Origin: Betaproteobacteria bacterium
GTDB taxonomy: Bacteria > Pseudomonadota > Gammaproteobacteria > Burkholderiales > SG8-39
DNA length: 64,000 nt
Reading direction: 5' to 3'
Assembly: GCA_004297625.1 (NCBI GenBank)
Contig: SCTY01000058.1
Span: 62,001 to 126,000, forward strand
Under the pieces are notes generated by a model that was not told the DNA's origin, ran no database searches, and was given only the letters and a program-made list of their open reading frames with translations. Below are positions 1-7,774 of this stretch, in pieces. The translations under genes and the position numbers were made by a program. Each line of letters starts with the position of its first letter. The stretch's first letter is position 1.

Positions 1-392
1 TCGGCGCGCGCAAGTTCGACGACGCGGTGGCGCGCGGCGCCTACCCCGTGGACATCCACAATCCGAAAGGCAGCGGCACCGTGCTCAAGCGCCTGCCGCC
101 GGGCGAGTCTTACGATATCCCGCTGCGCTGCCTGCTGCCCAGGAACACCGAGCGCCTGATCGTCGCCGGGCGCTGCATATCAGGCACGCACGAGGCGCAC
201 AGCTCCTACCGCGTGATGCCGATCGTCATGGCGACCGGCCAGGCCGCCGGGGTTTGCGCCGCCATCGCCTCGAGAGAGGAAACGACGCCGCGAAACATCG
301 ACGCCCGCGATGTGCAGCGCGAGCTCCTGCGGCAAGGAGCGAGCCTGCGCAAAGCGCTCGCGATTGAGGCAGCCATGGGCGCCGCGGGTTAA
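1..392 (+). CDS. C-terminal part of an FAD-dependent oxidoreductase (cut by window edge)
   Basis: Open from the first base in frame 3, with about 129 codons visible. The tail contains the segment LIVAGRCISGTHEAHSSYR followed by MATGQAAGVCAA. This is the usual closing FAD-contact region of the FAD_oxidored (PF12831-type) flavoproteins, where the enzyme announces the trusted flavin site and then lists a GQAAG helix. The N-terminal Rossmann GxGxxG lies outside the window, so substrate and full length cannot be judged. Ten bases separate its stop from the probable start of the downstream kinase. Family call is fairly secure; function is unknown. Confidence 0.75.
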   Translation, partial: GARKFDDAVARGAYPVDIHNPKGSGTVLKRLPPGESYDIPLRCLLPRNTERLIVAGRCISGTHEAHSSYRVMPIVMATGQAAGVCAAIASREETTPRNIDARDVQRELLRQGASLRKALAIEAAMGAAG

Positions 393-402
393 GATTCCGC
401 CG

Positions 403-1899
403 GTGAGAGGGGGGAGGCCGAAGGTCACCGAGGAGCAGCTTGCGCTCGTGGTGGACAGCATGTCCGCCGGGGTGGCGCTTTGCAGCCGCAAGCTCGATTA
501 CATCTGGGTCAACAGGCGCTGCGCCGAGTGGTTGGGCATGAGGCCCGAGGAGGTCGCCGGCCGCCCGATCGGCGAGGTGATCGGCGAGGACCAGCTCGCG
601 GCCATTCGCCCGTACATCGAACGCGTGCTCGCGGGCGAGCACGTGCAGTACGAGCGCCTGGTTCGTTACAAGGGCATGGGCGAGCGCTGGGTGCGCAACC
701 ACTTCTCGCCGACGAGCGACGGGCGCGGCTGGCTCACCGTGATCCTGGACATCCACGAGCGCAGGCTGATGGAGCAGACGCTGCGCGAAGCCGAGCGGCG
801 CAAGGACGAGTTCCTCGCCACGCTCGCGCACGAGCTGCGCAACCCGCTCGCGCCGATCCGCAACGCGGTCGCGATCCTCGGCAGGAAGGGCCCGCTCGAC
901 CCGGAGCTGAGCTGGAGCCGCGAGGTCATCGACCGCCAGGTGGATCAGCTTTCGCGGCTCATCGACGACCTGCTCGACATCGCGCGCATCGCGAGCGGCA
1001 AGCTGGTTATCCGCAAGGAGCGCATCCCGCTCGAGCGCGCGATCGACATGGCGCTCGAAACCAGCCGGCCGAACATCAACGCGGCGGGACACCGGCTTTC
1101 CGTGCTGCTGCCGAGCGAGCGCGTGACCGTGGAAGGCGACGCGGCGCGTCTCGCGCAGGTGTTCTCCAACCTCCTCAACAACGCGGCGCGCTACACCGAG
1201 GCGGGCGGCGAAATCGCGTTGAACGCCGAAGTCCACGAAGCCGAGGTCATGGTCTCGGTCGAGGACAACGGCATAGGCTTTCCTCCCGAAGCCGGCGCGC
1301 GGCTGTTCCAGCCGTTTTCGCAGCTCACCGCGACCGAGGGGCGCGTGCACGGCGGCCTGGGCATCGGCCTTTCGCTGGTCCACGGGATCGTGGCGCTGCA
1401 CGGCGGCAGCGTCGAGGCACGCAGCGCCGGTCCGGGGCGCGGCAGCGAATTCATCGTGCGCCTGCCGCTGCCTTCGTTCGCCGGCACAATCCAGGAGCAG
1501 CAGGCGCAGCCCGGCAAGGCGAGCTCCGCGGCGCCCGGCATGCGCGTGCTCGTCGCCGACGACAACCGCGACGCCGCCGATTCCCTGCAGCGCATCCTCG
1601 CGCTCTACGGCTACGACGTGCAAGTCGCCTACGACGGCGCCGAGGCGCTCGCGGCGAGCGAGACATTCCGGCCGCACGTGGCCGTGCTCGACATAGGCAT
1701 GCCGGGTCAAAGCGGCTACGACGTCGCGCGCGCGCTGCGGGACAAGCTGGGAAGCGGCGTGAAGCTGATCGCGCTGACGGGGTGGGGGCAGGAAGGCGAC
1801 CGGCGCCGGGCGATGGAAGCAGGGTTCGACTTCCACCTCACCAAGCCCATCGATCCGGGACTGCTGAACGATCTGATCGCGCAGACCGCGGCCAAGTAG
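403..1899 (+). CDS. PAS-domain hybrid sensor histidine kinase with C-terminal receiver
   Basis: About 498 aa from a GTG at 403, chosen because it directly follows the upstream stop and keeps the whole PAS domain; longer starts overlap the previous gene. Domains in order: PAS (about 15-125), HisKA with H-box ATLAHELRNPLAPIR (His143), HATPase_c with N box NLLNNAARYT and G boxes DNGIGF and GLGIGLSLV, then a receiver from about 385 with DDN acidic pocket, phospho-acceptor Asp430 in LDIGMPG, and the Thr and Lys switch residues in LTGWG and LTKPID. There are no membrane segments, so it is a cytoplasmic hybrid kinase. No partner response regulator is adjacent. The input signal is unknown. Confidence 0.92.
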   Translation: MRGGRPKVTEEQLALVVDSMSAGVALCSRKLDYIWVNRRCAEWLGMRPEEVAGRPIGEVIGEDQLAAIRPYIERVLAGEHVQYERLVRYKGMGERWVRNHFSPTSDGRGWLTVILDIHERRLMEQTLREAERRKDEFLATLAHELRNPLAPIRNAVAILGRKGPLDPELSWSREVIDRQVDQLSRLIDDLLDIARIASGKLVIRKERIPLERAIDMALETSRPNINAAGHRLSVLLPSERVTVEGDAARLAQVFSNLLNNAARYTEAGGEIALNAEVHEAEVMVSVEDNGIGFPPEAGARLFQPFSQLTATEGRVHGGLGIGLSLVHGIVALHGGSVEARSAGPGRGSEFIVRLPLPSFAGTIQEQQAQPGKASSAAPGMRVLVADDNRDAADSLQRILALYGYDVQVAYDGAEALAASETFRPHVAVLDIGMPGQSGYDVARALRDKLGSGVKLIALTGWGQEGDRRRAMEAGFDFHLTKPIDPGLLNDLIAQTAAK

Positions 1900-1917
1900 G
1901 CCGCTACGCGCAGCGGC

Positions 1918-2229
1918 TCAGTGGTCTTCGATGCGCGGGATGTTGTCCTCGGCGGGCACGCCGGTGTCCGGATCGATCCACTCGGAGATGCCGATCTCGG
2001 ATTCGGCTTCCTGCAGGGTTTCGCCCGATTCGAGCTCGGCCTCCCCGGGACCGCCGGCGAGCAAGTCGGCCTCGGCTTCTCCGACCGACTGGAAAGGGCC
2101 GTGCAGCTCGCCCGTCTGCTTCGACTCCCAGTAGAAGCCGTCCGGCCGCTCGATGACGCGGCCCGGCAGCGCCTCCTCGCGCGAGCGTCCGGTTTTCGTT
2201 TTCCGCTTCACCAATTCATGGTACGCCAA
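1918..2229 (-). CDS. Small conserved-looking hypothetical protein
   Basis: 103 aa, acidic in its C-terminal half, with no signal peptide or membrane segment. The N-terminal stretch is basic (KRKTKTGRSREE), followed by VIERPDGFYWESKQTGELHG and an Asp/Glu-rich tail ending in EWIDPDTGVP. The order of aromatic/charged motifs looks like a small soluble protein rather than a shadow of another gene, and no competing frame is credible here. It is convergent with the histidine kinase, 18 bases apart. I do not recognise a family; function is unknown. Confidence 0.55.
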   Translation of the reverse strand: MAYHELVKRKTKTGRSREEALPGRVIERPDGFYWESKQTGELHGPFQSVGEAEADLLAGGPGEAELESGETLQEAESEIGISEWIDPDTGVPAEDNIPRIEDH

Positions 2230-2244
2230 AATCTGGCCGCGCGG

Positions 2245-2462
2245 TTACTCGAGCTTGATGCCCGCGTCGCGAATCACCTTGCCCCACTTGGTGTACTCAG
2301 CGCGACGGTCGGCAGGTCAGGGACCGCCGCCGACCGCTCGGCGCTGGTCACTGCCAGTCCGGGCAGCTTGGCGGACTTGAGATGCGACCTGACCACCCCG
2401 ACGTCGGCGAATGTCCCCTGGATCTGCCCGCCTAGGAGATCCGTGATAGCCGGTCCGAGCGC
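2245..2462 (-). pseudogene. Remnant of a Bug/TctC-type tricarboxylate receptor gene
   Basis: Reading the minus strand gives ALGPAITDLLGGQIQG, FADVG and AVTSAERSAAVPDLPTV. These are the conserved central lobe of Bug receptors, equivalent to GLAPAITDVLGGQVQ in the intact copy at 59663. The frame then breaks, and a second frame supplies the family's C-terminal signature KWGKVIRDAGIKLE just before a TAA. N-terminal two thirds and about 70 residues after LPTV are missing. It abuts the damaged racemase gene directly. What remains could not fold as a receptor. Confidence 0.8.
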
Positions 2463-3209
2463 TCATCGCTTCTTCTTCGGCGGCACGAGGAGCGGGCGCG
2501 AATGGACGCGGCGGGCGTGCTCGATCATGTCCCGGCTCGGCCGCGCATGCGCATAGCCGCGCCGCGTCACGGTTATGCCGAGGCCTTTCAGGTCCGCCAT
2601 CGCTTCGGCCATCTTCAGCGTCGCAGCAAGGCCGTCGACGATCGGAACTTCGTCGACGCGCATGACGCCGGCGCGCGCGATCGCCTCGCTGAGGTAGAGC
2701 TGGCCCGGAATAATCGCCTCGGCGCCTTGCCCACGTCCGCAAAATCGGCCTCCATCAACGCTGTCGGCAAGGCCCGCTCCGCAAGCCCGAGCTTCTTGAT
2801 ACGCAGGTCCATCATCTGGTCGAAGCCTGCCTGGAACGCGATCACCGCGAAGCGACTGCCGAGCAAGCAAGCGAAGTGCATCGCCGCCTCGCCATAGCCC
2901 ACCACCGGGATGTCCACCAGAGAGCGCGCTTCCTCGAGGCCCGGGTCCTGCACCGAGCCGAGCGCGAAAACGTCGTAGCCGCCGGCTTCGGCGCGCAGCG
3001 CATTGTCGAGAATCGACTGGACATGCAGCGATGCGAGATACGGATAGATGACGACATCGGAGGGAACACGGCCGCCATAACTGCCCTCGGGCATGCCGAA
3101 AAACTCCACTTCGACGCCCGCGCGGGCGACGACGCGCGCGCGCGGCGAGACCCTCGAAGTAGGCCGGTATACCGCCGCTGTCGAAAAGGCTCTGATACCA
3201 GATTCGCAT
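2463..3209 (-). pseudogene. Decayed Asp/Glu/hydantoin-racemase-like gene, frameshifted
   Basis: The product begins MRIWYQSLFDSGGIPAYFEG (ATG at 3209) but shifts frame near 3120-3150, inside a cgcgcg run. It continues in another frame as EFFGMPEGSYGGR through LIKKLGLAERALPTALM-like sequence, and shifts back near 2730 with loss of about 20 codons before GAEAIIPGQLYLSEAIA. All segments align in order with the intact 271-aa homologue at 58844. The first break alone could be a sequencing error in a GC run, but the second is accompanied by a deletion, so genuine decay is likely. Like the intact copy, it lacks the usual racemase cysteines. Confidence 0.85.
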
Positions 3210-3236
3210 GCCGGCGGTGTCGACGCAGAACGGTGC

Positions 3237-3268
3237 TTGACGGTCTAGAACGCAGTGTATACCGTCAA
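3237..3268. promoter_or_regulatory. Operator-like dyad/promoter between divergent genes
   Basis: An 8-bp inverted repeat TTGACGGT (3237-3244) and ACCGTCAA (3261-3268) is separated by 16 bases. The left arm also reads as a -35 hexamer TTGACG, with TATACC at 3258. The core GTGTATACC resembles GntR-type half sites. It sits between the racemase pseudogene (-) and the Liv operon (+). The dyad is seen; the regulator and activity are inferred. Confidence 0.4.
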
Positions 3269-3301
3269 TCCAAGAACTCAATTCAACCGCCAGGAGAAAC
3301 C

Positions 3302-4459
3302 ATGAGCTTCAAACGTCGTGATGTTCTGAAAGCCGCCGCCGCCGGTGCGCTGGCCGCGGGCCTGCCCTTGCCGCTGCGCGCGCAAGGCGCCGGCAACCTC
3401 AGGTTCGGCCTCGCCATGCCGCTCACCGGGTCGCAGTCCGCCTACGGCAAGGACCAGGTGACCGGCGCGCAATGGGCGGTGGAGGACATCAACGCCAAGG
3501 GCGGCGTGCAGGGCCGCAAGCTCGAGATGATCGTGCTCGACACGCAGGCCGACCCCCAGGTGGGCATCAACGCGGTGAACCGTCTCATCAGCGTGGAGAA
3601 GGTGCCGGTATTCATCACGGCTTGGAGCGCAGTGGTGAAGGCGGTGGCGCCGATTGCGAACCGCGAAAAAGTGCTCGAGCTCTCGGTAGGCGCGAGCTCG
3701 CCCGACGTCGCGACTCTCGGCGACTACGTCTACACCACCTTCCCGCTCGCCGACGTGGATGTGACCGCGGTCGCGCGCTATGCGTACCAGAAGCTCGGCA
3801 AGAAAACCGCTGCGGTGCTCTACATCAACAACGACACCGGGGTGGACGCCGCCAAGGTCTACAGGGAAGCGTTCGAGAAAGCGGGCGGCAAGGTCACCGT
3901 CTACGAGGCCTACGATCCGAAGGCGACCGATTATTCCGGGATGCTGCTCAAGCTGCGCGCGTCCAATGCCGAGATGGTGCATATCCACGGCCTGATCACC
4001 GACATCCCGCAGGTCATCGCGCAGATGCGCCAGCTCGGGCTCAAGCAGCGCGTGTCGACCTATTCGGCGGGCTACAACCCGATCATCGTGAAGCAGCTCG
4101 GCGCCGCCGCGGAGGGCTTGATCGTCACTTCGCTCGCCCCGGGCGCGAACGACCGCCCGCAGGTCAAGGCGTATATCGAGCGCTGGCGCAGCAAGGAAGG
4201 CCGCGTGCCGAACGGCCTGCCGTACACGCAGTACCTGTACGACGCCCCGGTGATGGTGGCGCAGATGTACGACTGGCTGCTCAAGCAGAAGCTCGCGGTG
4301 AACGGCGAGAACATGCGCAAGGCGCTGCTCGGCGTGAAGCGCTTCGAGCTGCCGATGACCGGGGTCACCGAGGTCGATGCCACCCACCGCGTGAAGAAGC
4401 CGGTGTATCTCCTCACCGTCGAAAAAGGCAACTTCGTCCCGCTCGCCACGGTGAGCTGA
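3302..4459 (+). CDS. Branched-chain-amino-acid-type ABC transporter substrate-binding protein
   Basis: 385 aa, ATG at 3302 preceded by the Shine-Dalgarno sequence AGGAGA. The N-terminus has a twin-arginine-style leader (KRRDVLK, then a hydrophobic stretch to LRAQ), so Tat export to the periplasm is possible. The mature part is a Peripla_BP_6/LivK fold, with openings FGLAMPLTGSQSAYGK and WAVEDINAKGGVQGRKLE typical of the family. First gene of the Liv operon, but separated from livH by a large hairpin at 4476-4556. LivK-like proteins bind many small carboxylates and amides as well as amino acids. The downstream FAD and PrpD-family genes argue for an organic acid or derivative rather than leucine. 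Confidence 0.9.
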   Translation: MSFKRRDVLKAAAAGALAAGLPLPLRAQGAGNLRFGLAMPLTGSQSAYGKDQVTGAQWAVEDINAKGGVQGRKLEMIVLDTQADPQVGINAVNRLISVEKVPVFITAWSAVVKAVAPIANREKVLELSVGASSPDVATLGDYVYTTFPLADVDVTAVARYAYQKLGKKTAAVLYINNDTGVDAAKVYREAFEKAGGKVTVYEAYDPKATDYSGMLLKLRASNAEMVHIHGLITDIPQVIAQMRQLGLKQRVSTYSAGYNPIIVKQLGAAAEGLIVTSLAPGANDRPQVKAYIERWRSKEGRVPNGLPYTQYLYDAPVMVAQMYDWLLKQKLAVNGENMRKALLGVKRFELPMTGVTEVDATHRVKKPVYLLTVEKGNFVPLATVS

Positions 4460-4475
4460 AGCGAATTCGGGCTCC

Positions 4476-4556
4476 GGGAATTCGGGGTCAGAGTCTTAAT
4501 TCATTCATTCAGTCGGCTCCACGTCGCGTGAATTAAGACTCTGACCCCGAATTCCC
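4476..4556. repeat. Large perfect inverted repeat (REP-like hairpin)
   Basis: Arms 4476-4503 and 4529-4556 are perfectly complementary over 28 bp, with a 25-base loop. The arm core is GGGGTCAGAGTCTTAATTC, bordered by GAATTC. Extra GAATTCGGG-like copies flank both sides. It lies inside an operon, between the binding-protein and permease genes, and there is no U-tract. It may act as an mRNA-stabilising or partial-termination hairpin that gives more binding protein than permease. The origin as a REP-type mobile palindrome is inference. Confidence 0.8.
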
Positions 4557-4566
4557 CGAATTCTTG

Positions 4567-5451
4567 ATGTTCGACCCTGCCGTTCTGGCGCAGATCTTGT
4601 GGACCGGGCTCGCCACGTCGAGCTACATGGTGCTGTTCACCATCGCGTTCTCGCTCGTCCTGAAGGTGATGAAGCTCTGGAATTTCGCCCAGGCGGGCAT
4701 GATGGCGATCGCGTTTTACGCGATGTACGCGGCGGTCAACCGCTTCGCCTGGCCGACGGCGGCCGCGGTGGTTTTCGGATTGGCGGTGACGCTTGCCGCG
4801 ACGCTCGCATTCGAAATCTGGGGCCTGCGCACGCTGCGGGCGCGCCGCTCCTCCAGTCTGCTTTTCTTCATCTTCACGCTGGTGTGCTCCGAGTTCGCGG
4901 CCTATGTGCTGACGCTCGTGTTCGGCACCGAGCCGGTGACGCTCTTTCCGGAGATCCTGTCGCCGGTGCGCGTCATCGGCCAGATCGCGGTGAGCGACTG
5001 GGATCTCCTCGGCGTGGGCGTGACGCTCGCGCTCGGCATCGCGCTTGCGCTGTACCTGCGCTTCTCGCGGGACGGCCAGTTCGTGCTCGCCGTTTCCGAT
5101 AACGCAGAGCTCGCCGAGCTCTACGGCATCGACGCGAAGCGCGTTTATCTCGTCGCCTTCTCGATTGCCACGGTATTCGTCTGCGCGGGCATGTATCTCT
5201 ACGGCTCGCGCACCGCGGTCATTCCGACCGCCCCGCTGCAGCTCATGCTGTTCGCCGTCATCGCGACGCTGCTCGGCGGCATGGGAAGCGTGCTGGGCGG
5301 CGCGCTCGCCGCGGTGGGCCTGTCGCTTTTGCAGAGCTACAGCGTGCTCTTCATTCCGTCGCAGTGGCAGGGGCTGATTCTGTACGTGTTCCTCTTCGTC
5401 ACGATCCTTTTCTTCCCCGGCGGCGTGCGCCGCGGGTTCAAGGCCGCCTGA
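4567..5451 (+). CDS. LivH-type ABC permease
   Basis: 294 aa, inner-membrane permease of the branched-chain amino acid family with about eight hydrophobic segments. The family landmark LWNFAQAGMMAIAFYAMY lies near residue 35 and LLGGMGSVLGGALAAVGLSL near 240. ATG at 4567 is used; a TTG one codon upstream is an alternative, and no good ribosome-binding site is visible because the start abuts the hairpin repeat. It pairs with LivM at 5456, four bases downstream. The substrate is set by the binding protein at 3302 and is unknown. Confidence 0.9.
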   Translation: MFDPAVLAQILWTGLATSSYMVLFTIAFSLVLKVMKLWNFAQAGMMAIAFYAMYAAVNRFAWPTAAAVVFGLAVTLAATLAFEIWGLRTLRARRSSSLLFFIFTLVCSEFAAYVLTLVFGTEPVTLFPEILSPVRVIGQIAVSDWDLLGVGVTLALGIALALYLRFSRDGQFVLAVSDNAELAELYGIDAKRVYLVAFSIATVFVCAGMYLYGSRTAVIPTAPLQLMLFAVIATLLGGMGSVLGGALAAVGLSLLQSYSVLFIPSQWQGLILYVFLFVTILFFPGGVRRGFKAA

Positions 5452-5455
5452 GCGC

Positions 5456-6334
5456 GTGGAATACGTCTACTCGATCCTGATCCTGGTGGGCATTTATGTG
5501 GTGCTCGCCTCGAGCTTCAACCTGATCATCGGCACGGCGGGGCTCGTCTCGATCGCGCACCCGATCTTCTTCGCCCTCGGCGCGTACACCTCGGGGCTGC
5601 TCGCCATCCATTTCGGGCTGAACCCGATCGCCGGCACCCTCGCCGGCGCGGCGGTGGCCGGCGTGTTCTCGCTCATGATCTCGCTGCCCTCGCTCCGCGT
5701 GAGCGGCGACTACCTGCTCATCACTTCGATCGGCTTCCAGCTCGGCTTGCTGCAGGTGATCAAGAACCTCGAGCTCACCGGCAGCCAGGGCGGGCTGTCC
5801 AACATCCCGACGCCGATCGCCGGCCCGGAGCGCGGCTGGATCTTTTCTCTCGTGGCGCTCGCCGCCGGGGCAGCGACCGTGCTGCTCATCCGCTGGATCG
5901 TGCGCGGCCCGTACGGGCGCGCGATCAGCGCGATGCGCGACGACGAGCTGGCGTTCGTCGCGCTGGGGCGCGACGCGACGCGGATCAAGATCGTGATTTT
6001 CGCCGTCGGCTCCGCGCTGGCCGGCATCGCGGGAGGCATCTACGCCTTCTATTTCCAGTACCTGAGCCCCGAGCAGTTCGAGATCCTGGCCTCGGGAACC
6101 ATGCTCACCATGGTGGTGGTGGGCGGCATGGGCTCGACCTGGGGCCCGGTGGTGGGCGCGGTGCTGCTGCTCGCGCTGCCGCAGGCGATCACGTTCCTGC
6201 GCCTGCCGCTCAGCTACATGGCGCCGCTGCAGGGCATGATCTTCACGCTGCTCGTGATCCTCTTCCTCTTTCTGCGGCCGCAGGGGCTGGTTGCGCCCGA
6301 GGCGCCGGCGCCGCTGCGCCACAAGAAGCAATGA
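5456..6334 (+). CDS. LivM-type ABC permease
   Basis: 292 aa with multiple membrane helices, GTG start four bases after livH. The family signatures FNLIIGTAGLVSIAHPIFFALGA (only part quoted: GTAGLVSIAHP) and VVGGMGSTWGPVVGA are present, and the cytoplasmic EAA-like loop contains GRAISAMRDDELAFVALG. It forms the heterodimeric channel with LivH. The ATG of the ATPase gene overlaps its TGA, so translation is probably coupled. Confidence 0.9.
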   Translation: MEYVYSILILVGIYVVLASSFNLIIGTAGLVSIAHPIFFALGAYTSGLLAIHFGLNPIAGTLAGAAVAGVFSLMISLPSLRVSGDYLLITSIGFQLGLLQVIKNLELTGSQGGLSNIPTPIAGPERGWIFSLVALAAGAATVLLIRWIVRGPYGRAISAMRDDELAFVALGRDATRIKIVIFAVGSALAGIAGGIYAFYFQYLSPEQFEILASGTMLTMVVVGGMGSTWGPVVGAVLLLALPQAITFLRLPLSYMAPLQGMIFTLLVILFLFLRPQGLVAPEAPAPLRHKKQ

Positions 6335-7089
6335 GCGCCGTTTTGCACCTGGAAGGGGTGTTCAAGCACTTCGGCGGCATCGTGGTCGCCGACGACATCA
6401 CGCTCGAGATCGAGCGCGGCCAGATCCTCGGCCTCATCGGTCCGAACGGCGCGGGCAAGACCTCGCTCTTCAATATCGTCACGGGCGTGGTGCCGGCCGA
6501 CGCCGGCGATATCCGCGTGAACGGCGTCAGCATCGCCGGCAAGGGCATCCACGAGCGCGCGCGCATGGGCATCGCGCGCACCTGGCAGAACATGCGTCTT
6601 TTCCGCACCATGACGGTGCTGGAAAACATGGTCGTCGCACCGCGCGAGTACGCGGGCGAATCCATGGTTCGGCTGTGCTTCCGCCCCGGAGCCGTGCGGC
6701 GCGCGGACGAGCAGGCGTGCGAGCAGGCGCTCGCGATCCTCGAGCGCATGCAGCTCGAGCGTCTTGCCGACAACGCGGTGACCGACCTGCCGTACGGTCA
6801 GCAAAAGCTCGTCGGCCTTGCGCGCGCGCTGATGAACGACGGGCCGTGCCTGCTGCTCGACGAGCCGATGGCGGGGGTCGAAGGCCACGCCTACGAGACG
6901 ATGAAGGCCGTGGTGCGGCAGGAGGCGCAGGCCGGGCGCGCGGTGTGCGTGGTCGAGCACAACATCTCGTTCATCAAGGATTTGTGCACGAGCGCGGTGT
7001 TCATGTCCGCCGGGCGCATCCTCGAGCGCGGCCAGATCGCCGATCTCCTCGCGAGCAAGACGCTCGCCGAGCTTTACTTTGGCACCTGA
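6331..7089 (+). CDS. LivG-type ABC transporter ATPase
   Basis: 252 aa. Walker A GPNGAGKTS (about residues 36-44), the LivG-specific signature LPYGQQKLVGLARAL in place of canonical LSGGQ, Walker B CLLLDEPMAG and switch His in VVEHN. The inserted helix after RTWQNMRLF is typical for LivG. The start overlaps the livM stop by four bases (ATGA). It energises import together with LivF. Confidence 0.92.
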   Translation: MSAVLHLEGVFKHFGGIVVADDITLEIERGQILGLIGPNGAGKTSLFNIVTGVVPADAGDIRVNGVSIAGKGIHERARMGIARTWQNMRLFRTMTVLENMVVAPREYAGESMVRLCFRPGAVRRADEQACEQALAILERMQLERLADNAVTDLPYGQQKLVGLARALMNDGPCLLLDEPMAGVEGHAYETMKAVVRQEAQAGRAVCVVEHNISFIKDLCTSAVFMSAGRILERGQIADLLASKTLAELYFGT

Positions 7090-7090
7090 C

Positions 7091-7774
7091 ATGCTTGCCT
7101 ATAAGAACGTCGGCGCGAGCTACGGCGGGTTCCAGGCGCTGAAAGACGTGTCGTTCGAGGTGCGCGAAGGCGAGCGGGTCGGCATTTTCGGCCACAACGG
7201 CGCGGGCAAGACCACGCTCCTTCGCTGCGGCATCGGCGACGTGGATGAAGTGACCGGGACGGTGAGCTACCGCGGCGAGCCGATCGTGCGCGGCGAGGTG
7301 CACGAGAACGCGCGGCGCGGCGTAGGCTTCGTGCCGCAGGGGCACAATGTGTTCCGCGAGCTGTCGGTGGAGCAGAACCTCACCATCGCGGGGCTGCTGC
7401 ACGATCCGGGCCGGGTCGGCGAGGTCTACGCGCTTTTCCCGATCCTGAAGGAGCGCCGCGCTCAGGCGGCGGGTTCGCTTTCCGGGGGCCAGCAGCAAAT
7501 GCTCGCGCTCGGCATGGCGCTCATGACCCGGCCCTCCATCCTGCTCCTCGACGAGCCGTGCACCGGGCTCGCGCCGATCATCGTCAGGGACGTGCTGCAG
7601 AGCCTGCGCGGCATCAACGAGCGCTCGCGCACCACCCTCGTGCTGGTCGAGCAGAACGTTCAGGCGGCGCTGCGCGAGGTGCAGCGCGCGATCGTGCTGA
7701 AGACCGGGCGGGTGATTTTCGACGGGCCGAGCGCCGAGCTGGCCGCGAAGGAAGATTTGTGGGAGTGGTTCTAA
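7091..7774 (+). CDS. LivF-type ABC transporter ATPase
   Basis: 227 aa from ATG 7091; an upstream in-frame start would overlap livG. Walker A GHNGAGKTT, signature SLSGGQQQMLALGMAL, Walker B ILLLDEPCTGLAP, switch region VLVEQNV. This is shorter than LivG, as usual. The stop shares one base with the next start, placing the flavoprotein gene in the same transcript. Confidence 0.92.
   Translation: MLAYKNVGASYGGFQALKDVSFEVREGERVGIFGHNGAGKTTLLRCGIGDVDEVTGTVSYRGEPIVRGEVHENARRGVGFVPQGHNVFRELSVEQNLTIAGLLHDPGRVGEVYALFPILKERRAQAAGSLSGGQQQMLALGMALMTRPSILLLDEPCTGLAPIIVRDVLQSLRGINERSRTTLVLVEQNVQAALREVQRAIVLKTGRVIFDGPSAELAAKEDLWEWF

Noticed and set aside
3120..3150. Racemase frameshift as purely a sequencing error
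   Set aside because: Possible for this first break in a cgcgcg run, but a second break near 2730 loses about 20 codons and the following Bug gene is also broken, so real decay is the better reading.
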